Origin: Cercis canadensis | Taxonomy: Eukaryota > Streptophyta > Magnoliopsida > Fabales > Fabaceae | DNA: 64,000 nt | Direction: 5' to 3' | NCBI GenBank assembly: GCA_003255065.1 | Contig: QAOA01005006.1 | Location: 62,001 to 126,000, forward strand | Shown: positions 1-10,636 of the stretch, piece by piece | Numbering within the stretch: the first letter of the stretch is position 1 | How the letters are laid out: each line of letters starts with the position of its first letter | Made by a program: the position numbers and the translations under genes | The notes under the pieces: model-generated | Seen by the model: only the letters and a program-made list of their open reading frames with translations | Database searches by the model: none | What the model was told of the DNA's origin: nothing

Positions 1-683
1 CGACTAAAATCATCAAAGATAAAAGCCTCGTGGGCTTACAAGCTTGTGCAGTTCAAATAAAAAATCTAATAGACAAGTAACAGAGTAAAGTGCATAATAT
101 CAAACTAACTACTCGTCGCATGTCCATAAAGTGCATAATATCAAACTAACTACTCGTTGCATGTTCAATCAGCTTAAATAAGCTTGTAGTCACCTGTATG
201 AAGAACATCACAATCTCATGCAAACAAAATTGATTACATTCACTTTATAAAACATGCTAAGCTATGACACTTCCTCTCCTAATATCAATCATTACAAATG
301 AATCAAGCACCAGCCCCCAATTTTCCCCTCAAAGGCATATAAAAGGGAGCAAATCTGATACATTCAAGCCACAATGCTATAAACAGACTATAAATATTTA
401 CAGATAAAAATAAATAAATGCAAGCATTTACAGAATTCTCTCCTCTCCCTGTTGTTAATCCATGTATCCTCATCTACATTTTCTCACTGGATAGCTCCAA
501 ATTATTCAATAACTGGATAATTTTCTGACCTATCATTTCAAGAATTCCCTGCCCTGTGTATCATAGCCCACAGATCAAGCTCTCTTAGACGAGAGCAAGT
601 TGAAGTAATGCAGCTAGTGATCCATTGATAATTTGACACCACACCATCAATTCTAGAGCTCTCCTTACCTCTAATGAAGTTAT
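1..683. other. unassigned AT-rich DNA
   Basis: No gene or element family is recognised here. The one structure I see is a direct tandem duplication of about 41 bp at roughly 87-168 (two copies of a unit beginning AAAGTGCATAATATC). This could be an intron or the 3' flank of a minus-strand gene lying to the left, but no coding exon can be supported. Confidence 0.4.
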
Positions 684-1010
684 TATTATTGTTTTTAGTA
701 AAAGAAGAAATTCATTAAGACAAGGAAGAAAGAAGTACAAACATATACGTAGGATAAAACAACATCAACCAGAGAGAGGGAAAAACATGAGTGCAACAAG
801 GGTGTCCAGTCCCTCCATATATCTTAAAGAGAAACTCCCTCGAAAAGATCTTGGGCTTTCACTAAAGAGAGACCATATGCATAATCTTATATAGAATCAG
901 ATCCACGTGCAATGAAATATCCTTAAAAATATGAGCATTAATTTGCATAAACCACACAGACATAAAATTTTAACCTCTGAAACTACTTAATAAGAACTGC
1001 TCCAAACTCG
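684..1010 (-). mobile_element. L1-type LINE 3'-end fragment
   Basis: Read on the minus strand, this stretch resembles the last part of a plant L1 ORF2, after the zinc-binding reverse-transcriptase domain. There is a tryptophan-rich tract (residues such as SVWFMQ and then GVSL-DIWRDW) followed by a 3' tail of the type CTTCCTTGTCTTAATGAATT and a T/A-rich end at 684-700. It is short, 5'-truncated and has internal stops. No target-site duplication was found, so the family call rests on weak protein similarity and tail style. Confidence 0.4.
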
Positions 1011-2823
1011 AGGAACAAAACCAGCAATCACCAAAAAGTCCAAACAAAAGTTAGCATTAACACAAAAAATTCTTTTGACCAATTTCTAGAAGAAAGCATA
1101 GCAGAACCTGGGCTTCACTGAAATTCCTTTGTCATGGAATTCTTTAATTTCCATAAAAAGGGACAAGAATGAGCTAATTCTATCTATTTCAGTAACCAAT
1201 GAAGCACTTTCCAAAGGAAAAGGATCTTTTCTTCTTTTTCCAATAAACTATAATCAGAATGCATAATCCAAATATCCTTTCAGCAGTAATAAATTAAGCA
1301 AATTCCGAAATGAAGGTTATACTTTCAGCAATACTAGAAATCCAGTACTTTTGTATCTTATCCACAAACATTAGAATTAACAAGATTCACCTTTGTATCT
1401 TATCCGAAGTGAAGTGTCATTCCCTGCAAACTGAATATATCTAATAAAACAGACACTGAAATCAGGTAACAATCCGGAGAAACCAGAACATAACTTCGCA
1501 CATACCCAATAATTTTCCCCAATTCTTGAATCAACTTTTTCCACAAGGAGTCTCCTCAAAATGAAAATTTTACATTGCTAACTGAATTTGAAGTTCCCAA
1601 CCAAATATGCAAAATTATATTGGTTAAAGGTTCTTAAATTTCAAGTGGAAAAGCAAAATCATTTTTAGGCAAGTGGATATAAGAGAAGTGCATCAGGAAA
1701 GGGGTATATAGGAGAAGGAATTAGATACAAAAGCATCTTCACATATACAAACTTGGCCAGTGTTCTGGGCACAATCTGACCACAAAGGGAACATATTTGA
1801 TATAGATACAAAGGTAATTATGTAATTTGTCTTTGATCAAACTATTCCCCTATTGACATGAAAATAGTCTTATGCAAAAGGAAGATATAACCACACTGCA
1901 GATATATAATGCAGATTGAAGTAGCTGCAGTGCATAATCAACCATGGCATATTTAAATACTTCATTTTCAGCAGTTAATTATTAGAAGAATAAGACAGTC
2001 CATTTGCAGATAAGTTAAAAGGGTAATCCGAAAGTTGCAAAACATGCATGATAAAGAGAAATTTCAATTCACATCACAAGTACAATACCATGGCAATTAA
2101 ATTCTCTACTTCACAACTCAAAACTCAAGCAAACAACATAAACACAATTTAATGCATGAATCATCACACAAGAGAGACTCTCAATGTACTGATATGCATG
2201 ATAGTGATACCAACCAAAGATTACTGGAGACACTACCAAAATCCTCATCAGAGCCAAAGGTTCAAGATCTTTCCCAATGAAAAGAAAAATATTATAATGT
2301 CTTCAATGGGTTTTAGCCATAAAATCCATTCAGTTAAATTACTGGTAGGACAGAATCTAACACAATCAATAGTTTATTCAACCAAACAGAAATTCCACAC
2401 TAGAAATTCCAAACAAGAGTTAAACATATCAAATCCATTATCCACCCATTTAATTTGAAGTTAATGCAGCTGCCCAAAACAATTGGTAATATTACCAATA
2501 GCCAAATACAGAAAATTATAAGAGTTAAACATAGAAAATCCTTATGTTTATTGGCTGGATTCAAAGTCCATATCCACTCAAACACACAAAAACCTACCTA
2601 CTTGTTTTACAATAAAAGCACAAAAACTCAATATCAAAACTAAAACATAAACCAGATACCCATACCCTAGCTCAATGATGCAATCAAACAGAGGAACACA
2701 AGAGGCACAAAAATTAGGAACACGAGATGCAATCAAACCATGCTGATGCCGACACTCCTTCGTTCTTCCTTGTTTCAGAAAATGTATATGGGGACAAGGG
2801 TTTGAGGATAGAAAAAAGATTAC
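1011..2823. other. unassigned intergenic or intronic DNA
   Basis: AT-rich sequence with only short chance ORFs on both strands. I recognise no protein domain, RNA gene or terminal repeat. If the candidate exon at 2824-2990 is real, this would be the first intron and downstream part of a minus-strand gene, but no coding exon could be identified. Confidence 0.35.
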
Positions 2824-2990
2824 CTGGAAGTGGACTGCGAAGGCAATGGGTGACGGTGATCGGTGACGGCGATCGACGGCATCGAAGTTGGGTTTGTCTC
2901 TAGAGTGAAGGGAGGTGGAGGCATAGCTGAGAGAGGCGAAGAGAAGAGAGGAAAGTATTGGGTTTGTGTGGGATATGGGAGAGGAATTTT
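2824..2990 (-). other. possible 5' exon of a minus-strand gene
   Basis: On the minus strand a relatively GC-rich, pyrimidine-rich stretch ends in CACTTCCAG followed by GTAATC, which fits a plant 5' splice donor at 2823/2822. Composition and position suggest an untranslated or short first exon. A reading frame of about 156 residues runs through the site on this strand but has no recognisable domain and low-complexity content, so I do not call it a protein. Confidence 0.22.
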
Positions 2991-2994
2991 TAAA

Positions 2995-3212
2995 AAAGTA
3001 AAAGGGTATAATAGTCATTAACACAGATTTCCTCTCCAAACCCTCCAATTTGGAGGAACATGGGAATGACTCAAAAAAGGACTCCGGAGGTTTAAATTAA
3101 TCCTCTTGTTTCCTTCCCTTTTTTCAGTGAAAACTCCCAAACAAAGGAGAGGAGAGATTTATTCCTCTCCTCTCCTCTCCCCTCTAAAAAAACTTCCAAA
3201 CAGACCCTTAAG
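2995..3212. repeat. possible MITE remnant or transposon end
   Basis: The right edge, read on the minus strand, begins AAGGGTCTGTTTGGAAG, a style of terminus common in plant non-autonomous DNA transposons. Purine-rich repeats (GGAGAGGAGAGG) follow inside it. I could not find a matching inverted terminus or a target-site duplication on the left, so this may be a truncated copy. Confidence 0.25.
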
Positions 3213-4419
3213 CTCCAACTTATAATAGCCTTTATTTTACATTTATGAATGTTTTTGTATGGGAGAATGTCCTTCAATTTCATAATAGAAGTTGCATGTA
3301 TGCTTTGTACTGTCAATACCATTTTGAATTGCATCCGAATTAAGGGATTTATCTACAAATGGTAGAATTTGATTGACTTCAGTAAAACATGAACTCTTCC
3401 AAAAGCTAGTACTCGGTAATGGGTAAATGACATTACATCATTCATATAAATTTAAAAGCAACATACACTGACCCCTTAAGATGTCACAAAATTACATATA
3501 TGTGTGCGTGTGTCTAGTTGAAGTTTTGATGGACTCGATTAAATTATGTTAGCGTCTATACATAGTGTGAGCCAGTGCGTATATAATAGCATTATCTTCT
3601 ATAAATATCCAACAAAGAATCAAAAGATTATTATGAATATGATAAATATAGACATATAATCAGAAAAAATGATAAACATTAAATGCTTCTTATCAATGTT
3701 GCTTCTAGACAAAATGCATGTATTCTGTCCACTAATCAAACAAAGGAAATATGACATACTGAATTTCTTCCAAAGAATTACACTTAGAATTCAAGAAATC
3801 AACTTCCTCAAACCAATCTCCTATCCTTCGACATTCTCTCCAACTAGAAGAAGCAATAAAAGCCAAATCTCAAGTCAAGTTACCTCCACTCAAAAAAAAA
3901 TGAAAACTAACCCATCCAAACACAATTCAGAATCTCATTTAAAGGGTAACGTATTATTAAACAGGGCAACAAGAAGATAGAACAAATTAACAAAATGGCA
4001 GCAATTCACATAAGAATTTTGAGAATCTTTCAAAACCCTGTATACAAAAACACCAAGGAATCTTAAGAAACAGTGAGGCCTTGGTCTGCTGTATACATCT
4101 ACCCATGTCCATAAACACTTGACCTACGAGAAAAAGGCATACAATTTCATGCTTGTAGACAATTGAACAAGGTTAACCAGATTCTATTCCTTAGAACATG
4201 ATAAAATGACTTGTGGCTAACATGACAACCTACTGATCTTTAACATTATTTACATGGTGTATCATATCTTTCGCCTAGTGTTTCACATATTCCTCAATAT
4301 AGATTCTTGAAGAAGCTTTAGCTTTTCATCATATACTCATCATCACTTGTCAGACATTGGAAAGATAGTTAAAGCAGTTGAACCCCATTGTCAACTAGGC
4401 ACGAAATACCAAGCAACAT
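3213..4419. other. 3' flank and probable 3' UTR of the GOT1-like gene
   Basis: The part just left of 4420 must contain the 3' UTR of the minus-strand GOT1-like gene, because its stop codon is at 4420-4422. The poly(A) site cannot be placed from sequence alone. The rest is AT-rich with no recognised feature. Confidence 0.5.
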
Positions 4420-7400
4420 TCAACTAAAACCCCTTCTGAAGCGATCAAGCAGCTGCAAAGCATTAAAAACTAATATAAGTTCTCTGCAAATCCACATATA
4501 TGTTTGTGGTGAAACAAATTATGCTCATTAAAAACAGCATAACCACAGAGCTTAAGTAGTTAATGATTCCAGAGCAATGAAGTTAAAGTAGTTCAAAATT
4601 AGATATTTTAATTAAATGGAAACTTATTACAATAATTTGAATATAATCCTCACATGAGATGAAGTTGTACTTGCTTAATTAGGTTTTTATTTCTGCATTA
4701 CTGTTACACTTCTAAAAAATTAACAAAGAAATACAACTCGTCTTCAGTGAGCCAAGAATGGAGATGCTTATTCTAAGTTGTTTTGGAAAGTGGCTACTAG
4801 AAGAAAGAGCGCCTGATTGAAGAGTTGGAGTTGGATCATGAAAATCGGGTTTGTGATGCAGAAGATATTTCAGAAGAGATTTCTAGCTTCTTTAGGAATC
4901 ACTTTACAGAGGAGAATTTGGTTAGACCTTTATGGAAGATTTGGACTGATGCACTATTTCTCAGGACAAAGCCAACTGGTTGGGAAGGCCCTTTGAAGAG
5001 GAGATTAAAATGGCCATTTGGAGTATGGATAAAGATAAAGCTCCTGTTCCAGACGACTTTACCACTGCTTTCTATGAAGGTTGCAGGGACACTATTAAGG
5101 ATGATCTTATGAAGGTGTTTACTGAGTATCATTGCAATGGCAGAATCAGTGTAATTATGAACTCTACATCACTCTCGTGCCTAAAAAAGATCATTCTATT
5201 AGAGTGAAGGATTATAAGCCTATAAGTTTGGTTGCTAGCTTTTACAAGATTATTACTACAGTTCATCCTACAAGTCTAAATTAGGTATGGGGAGATACTA
5301 TCTCAGATATACAGTGCTTTCGTTGCTGGTAGGCAGATTCTGGATGCAGCCCTTGTGGCAATCCATGTGGTGGAGGATGCGAAAAGAGGATTGTTGTTTG
5401 GTTTGAAATTGGACTCTGAAAAAGCTTATGATCAGGTTAGCTAGAAATTTCTGGATAAGGTTCTTGGAAGAAGGGTTTTGGTTCTGGGTGGAGGAAATGG
5501 ATTCAGGGTTATCTTTCAACAGATACTCTCTCTGTGGTAGTGAATGGTGAACCTATTGATTTCATAGTCAGATGCAAGTTAGGCAAGGAAACCCCTATCC
5601 CCTTGCTTGTTTACCATACTTGTGGATGTAATGAGTCAAATAATTTCAAAGGGTCTTGATAGAAGTCTTATTAAAGGTGTGAGAGTACGATCTTAGGAGA
5701 TTGTGGTGTCTCATCTTCAGCTTGTTGAGCACATTTTCTTCATGAGTAAAATGTGTTTTTTGACCCTCAAATATACATCCATTATCAATCTCGTCCCCCA
5801 CAGAAATTTTTTCTCAATTTCATTCCTCACAGTCAAATCCGCCAACAATGTGGTCCCTCCATCCATTTGTTTGCATTACTATTAAGGAGATTGTTGACAT
5901 GTGCTGTTAAGTGATGACGTGGCACCATCAATTGCTTAGTTGAACATCTGCTAACTTGTACATGGATTAAACATCCTTTGCCCCAAAAATGACATTGTTT
6001 CTGCCTTATAAAACGATGCCATATTGTCTTTTCCCAATCCCTAACATGAAGTTCTGCAACTCATTCTTCTTTGATAATCTGCTGCAGCTAAAGAGGATGG
6101 TATTGAAGAGCACACGAAAGGAAAGGAAGGATGAAGCGTTGTTGCTAGTCATTTTGAACCCCACAACATCATGTTATAGTTTATTAAAGATCAATTCCCA
6201 AAGTGACACTTAATCTCGCTTAGCATTTCAATTTCTTGCAACATATCTGAGAATCTAGGATGAGAACCTTCATGTCCTAGATGTCCTGCAACATAAGGTT
6301 GATAAATACCCTACAAGTTTAGCCCTCAAGCTCTTGGGTCTTGATCTTTTTCATTTATGAGGAAGACAAAGTTCAATTGTAATTGAGGCAAATTTAGGAG
6401 TAGCGGGATTCAGCTCTGCGACAAGGGAGAAAGACAAGTATTTATGCTTGACGCACCGTTTCAGGAGTACCTTTTAATTTTTTTATAATATTATCTTACT
6501 TATATGTTGTAAATATTTTTAATCCATGTAGGAGTTAGCAGATGTCCAACTAAGCAATGGATGTTGCCATGTCATCACTTAACATCAGACATCAGCAATC
6601 TTGTTAACAGCAATGCAAACAAATGGACAGAGGGAGCACATTGTGATAGAAACCAGTAAAGATAGTAAGTATAATTGAGCCTTAGCACAAGAAAACAGTG
6701 AATACAATCACTACCAGAGCCTAAGGCTCCAACAGAGATTCCTCTATCAGAGGGAATTCTGCTCTCCAGTAAAATATCTCACCAACAGAATGCCTCCCTC
6801 TACTACCATCGCTCCCTAATATCACGCCCATCCTAACTAACTCATGCAGTTAATTACATCCCTGCCCTCTTGTCTTTCTTCTTTCTCGAATATACTCTCC
6901 ATACTTTGGGCCTACCCTCTGGACCCCCTAGTTGGTCCACGTCCTCTCTAGCCAACTCATCACTAGAGCCCACAATCCCATCACATTGTTGGGAGATTTG
7001 ACTGTAAGGGATGAAATTGAGAATTTTTTTGTGAGGGGGGAGATGATGATGGATGTATCTGTGAGGGTCCAAAAACACATTTTACTCTTTCTTAATTGAG
7101 GAGTGACAGAGCCTCAAGAATGTTCTTTCCTTGGGTCAAATCTTTGAGATTGTATCAGCTTTGAAGATCAACTGCACAAAGAGTGATCTTGCTGGTATTA
7201 ATATGGAACGTTAAATCCTCAAGTCCTTGATTACTTTAGCTGGGTGTAAGACTTTATGAACGATTAAGGTTCTATGGAAGAAGTAATTTCGAATCTATTA
7301 CTCAGAGGCAATTGCCTGAATATATACAGAATATACAGCAGTTGTCCTCCTCTAATTAGGTGGACAGATAGCTACAATTAAGGGGGAATATACAGCCTAT

Positions 7401-10400
7401 AATCAGGGAGATTTGCCTAATGAAATAAATGACATAAATGACAGAATATTCCATAAATAGAATCCCTATAAGTTAGGAGAGAATATCTACACTATCTCTA
7501 ACACTCCCCCTCAAGCTGGTGAGTGAATATCCTTCNGTCCCCCTAGGGGGAAATCCTCACAATGCTTCCTTTTGGTACCCTGTTATTGAAAAGATGTCCA
7601 AAAGATTGGATAATTTGACTGGTGCTTTTTTCTCCTTGGGAGGACATGCTACACTAATTCAGGCTTGCTTGTCTAGTATGCCTCCTTATTATTAATCTCT
7701 CTACAGTATTCCAAAGGAAGTTGCTCAGAGGATTGAGAAACTCATGAGAGATGTTCTTTGGTTAGGGACTGGAAACAAAAGAAAAGATCACTTGGTAAAT
7801 TAGGAGACTTATTTTCATCCCAAGAAGGAGGGAGGATTGTGTCTTGGAAAATTGGTATCCAAAATCATTTGCTTTGGCTAGTAAATAGCACTGGTGCCTC
7901 TCCCTCGAGAATTCCTCTTCATGGTACCAGGTTATAAAGAGTAAATATGGTCTGCATTAGAATGGGTGGGATGCAAACCCAAATATCAATGCAGCTCACT
8001 CTAATCCATGAAATTTTCTCAGGGATATGAATATTTTTAGCCTGTGTTCCCTAGAGGTGGGTAATGGAGCCCAGATTAGATTTTCGGAAGATATTTGGGC
8101 GGGAGGATGTTCACTTCATGCAGGTTCTATTGTGTTTCTTCGCTTCATAATGTTCCCGTTCAAGAATTTTACAGCACTCAAAGTTCCAATTTTTCATAGA
8201 ATATTCATTTTTTCATGAACCTAAATGATAACAAAGCTTCTGAGTGAGGATCCTTTTGCTTCTCCTCGATTCTATTCATCTATCCTCCAACTCAAAAATG
8301 AGGATCTGGACTTTTGACTCCTCTGGTGTTTACTCTTGCAAATCTTATTTTATCTTTCTTTCATTCTGCTAATAGAGAAAACTTCCTTCTTCATAAACCA
8401 ATTTGGAAGTCAAAAACCCCCGCAAAAGTAAAATTAATGTTTGGATAGCAATGCTCAATAGAATTAATACTAATGACAGGCTACAATAGACCAAATAAAG
8501 CTTTGTCCCCTGATATGTGTGTGCTGTGTGATTCCAATTTGGAAACAGCTGATCATTTATTCCTTCATTTCCCAGCAGCTACTTCCATTTGGAATAGGCC
8601 TTTTGATGTGTTTGGTGAAGATTGGGTGTGCCCCCAAACTATACAGCAGCTCCTGTTAATTAGCTTTAGAGGTTTTGGCAGAAATAAGAAAGGCAAAGCT
8701 TTATGGCACTGTGCTATGTTTGCTATTATTTGGTGTATTTGGCTAGATCAAAATACTCAGATTTTTAAGGAGAAATATTTTTCCTTCAATCTAATGTGGG
8801 ACAGGATTGTGCTTTTGGCTCTGTCATGCTATGCACATGGTTTCTTAAAGGGAGTGTCTTTGACTACCATGCAAATAGATTGGAGAGCCATATTGTTTTG
8901 ATGTAACTCTTTTGTTTGCTTCCCTCTTGCATTTTGCTGCAATTCTGTGCTTGAAGGAGGATTACTATCCTCCTCTTGCTTTGTGTCCTTTCAATCTCTC
9001 TAATAAAGTTTTTAAATTTATCAAAAAGTAAACATGGTAGATGTCAAATGAAATATGGACGGAGCAAAGACTTGTGAGAGCAAGAACATATATATATATA
9101 TATATATATATAGGCACACAAAATAATCTGTTTGGACAGTCTAGAGATACTTGGTAATCTCATAAACTAGAAGCAATTTGCTATTATCATCAGGACTAAA
9201 CATCACTGTAATTCATCTAATGAAAAGAAGTGTCAAAGAATAGCATTAATACTTGAAATCCTGAAAAATGAAACTGCACAATTAGAACTCACCAGAAATG
9301 GATACTGTAAAATCCATCCGATAATAGGGATCTGGTAGAGGAATACTTGGATAGATGACGAGAAACCACTGCCACCAAAAGCATTAATGAGCCAAAGGGA
9401 GCATGCTATGGTAAGTATTCTGGAGTTCAAGAAAAAAGCCATTGACTTACCTGAAGAGAACAATGCAACCATATATTTCAAGTATTATACCAACTATTGG
9501 CCACCTAACGAAAATGAAGAAGAGCCCCAGAAGAAATGATGCAGAACCCTGAAAAAAAGGAAAAACAATGCTATTTACCTCTATACAGAATGATTTCTGT
9601 GTCAACAATTTGTTTTCTCTAAAATAATAAATTTACTATGATGGTGGAAGAAAATAGAAAACAAATACTAGATAACGCAGTAAGAACAAAGAAAAGATAC
9701 AAAAGACCACTATATTTTTAATTAACTGCCCATAAAACTCTCACTCACTATACCTTATAGTTTGCTGTGTTAGTGAAGAGCTTCCACATGGAACTCCAAC
9801 CAAGCAGAAGTGCCACCCCAGCCAACCAAAATATCTGAGTTTGGAATGCCAGAATAACCAAGGTATAGAAAATCAATATCTTGTCCAAGGAACAAATTAA
9901 AAGGGTTTAGATGTTTAAAAGAACGCCTTACATTTCCCAAAGCAAGCAAACCTCGATCAAAAAACAGAATTATGGCAAGAAATGTGAAAAAGATGCCAAA
10001 ACCAATTAGGCCAATACCAATCTCTGCATATTTATCAAAATTTTCAAGGTTAAAGACATTTAATAATCTTCAAATATGCGGGTAATAGAGGACAGGTTGT
10101 TAATAAATTAAACTGGTTTTAAACCAGAAATGGAATGCCCAGTAAGAAAGCATGGGAGAGCTGGAGACTTCTTAGAATGCCAAAAAGTATATATGCAATA
10201 CATTCTAAACCTTGAGAATTGTTGACTAAATCATATGTATATATTTTTTTAAAAAAAAAATATCAAACTATTTTCATTGTTTAAATAGGATAACACCAAC
10301 TGATATTTCAAAAATGCCACAGATGTTGAACAACACCTGACATAGTGGTTTGCATTATGACTTTAAAGATCAAAGTTAGCAGTTTAGGCCCATCTACTGC

Positions 10401-10636
10401 TCCTTTAAGGTCTCCACAGGTGTGGAGGGCCAGGGTTGAACTGATATTAATAGAAAAAAATAGAACAAGAGGAGGAAAATGAAGGCAGAAAGGAACAAGA
10501 AACTGATAAATTGACTTAAGCAAAGTGTTTGACAGAAATTATCCACAATGAACTGAAAGTTGAGCATGTCTCCTTGTGCTAAAACATGGTACATAACAGA
10601 ATGCTTACTCTTTATCTCACTTATCTCATATGCCAT
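4420..10636 (-). CDS. GOT1: GOT1/SFT2-like Golgi vesicle transport protein (six coding exons)
   Basis: Coding exons on the minus strand are 10609-10636, 9932-10023, 9754-9834, 9451-9548, 9293-9368 and 4420-4452. All have GT donors and AG acceptors and phases that agree, giving 408 nt or 135 residues. The product starts MAYEISEIKKIGIGL and ends LLDRFRRGFS, with about four hydrophobic segments (near residues 11-31, 40-53, 69-87 and 88-100). It shows the family hallmarks FFDRGLLALGN, FIFVRWPIVGIILE and QIPIIGWILQYP. The length fits the usual 135-140 residues. Got1 proteins are small Golgi membrane proteins acting in ER-Golgi vesicle fusion. One oddity is GFSSS where relatives usually have GFW. 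The last exon lies 4.84 kb from exon 5, across an intron filled by a LINE. The start ATG is the first in the conserved frame. No stop or frameshift was seen, so the gene is probably functional. Confidence 0.9.
5744..7087. mobile_element. non-autonomous MULE with long inverted arms, nested in the LINE
   Basis: The ends are GAGTAAAATGTGTTTTT on the left and its complement AAACACATTTTACTC on the right. They are flanked by a 9-bp target duplication, TTTCTTCAT at 5735-5743 and TTTCTTAAT at 7088-7096 (8 of 9 match). LINE coding similarity stops and resumes exactly at these points. The inverted arms run about 220 bp (5744 to about 5965 on the left). The right arm is split by a 340-bp solo LTR at 6644-6983. 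No transposase was seen. The 9-bp duplication and long arms point to the Mutator superfamily. Confidence 0.85.
6644..6983. mobile_element. solo LTR inside the MULE right arm
   Basis: This 340-bp insert interrupts the right inverted arm of the MULE. It starts TGATAGAAACC, ends AATCCCATCA and is flanked by the 5-bp duplication CATTG (6639-6643 and 6984-6988). The TG...CA ends and 5-bp duplication indicate a solo LTR of a small LTR retrotransposon. Orientation cannot be fixed and no internal region is present. Confidence 0.75.
7245..7535 (+). mobile_element. Ty1/copia 5' LTR fragment cut off at an assembly seam
   Basis: LINE similarity breaks off near 7245 and resumes right after the N at 7536. 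The sequence between has the look of a plant copia LTR and its inner edge (CTAACACTCCCCCTCAAGCT at about 7498). Only the left end of the element is present. The remainder is probably missing from the assembly rather than from the genome. The left boundary is approximate. Confidence 0.55.
7536..7536. other. single N: assembly seam
   Basis: The N joins the left end of a copia-like LTR to resumed LINE sequence. Unlike the other six Ns in this window, I see no repeated flank here. It therefore looks like a closed gap of unknown true length, with most of a retrotransposon missing. Confidence 0.7.
8473..8901 (+). pseudogene. LINE ORF2 zinc-binding domain (zf-RVT) remnant
   Basis: An open stretch of 142 codons encodes the zinc-binding domain found at the C-terminus of plant L1 ORF2. 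It has CVLCDSNLETADHLFLHFP with paired cysteines and a histidine, then W-rich ALWHCAMFAIIWCIWLDQN. It is the best-preserved piece of the LINE. The upstream reverse transcriptase is broken, so this is not an independent gene. Confidence 0.85.
9088..9112. repeat. (TA)n microsatellite
   Basis: About twelve TA units lie just beyond the LINE 3' tail, in the last intron of the GOT1-like gene. The rest of 9031-9292 is plain intron sequence. Confidence 0.95.

Larger units (their letters stand above)
4746..9030 (+). mobile_element. degenerate L1-type LINE in the last GOT1 intron
   Basis: ORF2 fragments are readable in order. The stretch before the reverse transcriptase (GDAYSKLFWKVA) is near 4755. 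The RT N-terminus with SMDKDKAP and a VKDYKPISLV-like motif is near 5020-5240. The SALKINCTKSDLAGIN block is near 7155-7205, the block after N with GGNPHNASFWYPVIEKM is near 7545, and the zinc-binding domain is at 8473-8901. The 3' end is TAATAAAGTTTTTAAATTTATCAAAAA at about 9001-9030, split here only by quotation of its tail. Stops and shifts occur throughout. The 5' end is truncated. It lies antisense to the host gene and contains a MULE (5744-7087) and a copia LTR fragment (about 7245-7535). Confidence 0.85.

Noticed and set aside
2578-3048. 156-codon minus-strand ORF
   Set aside because: No domain, Ser/Phe/Cys-rich composition and a likely splice donor inside it. I kept only the possible 5' exon.
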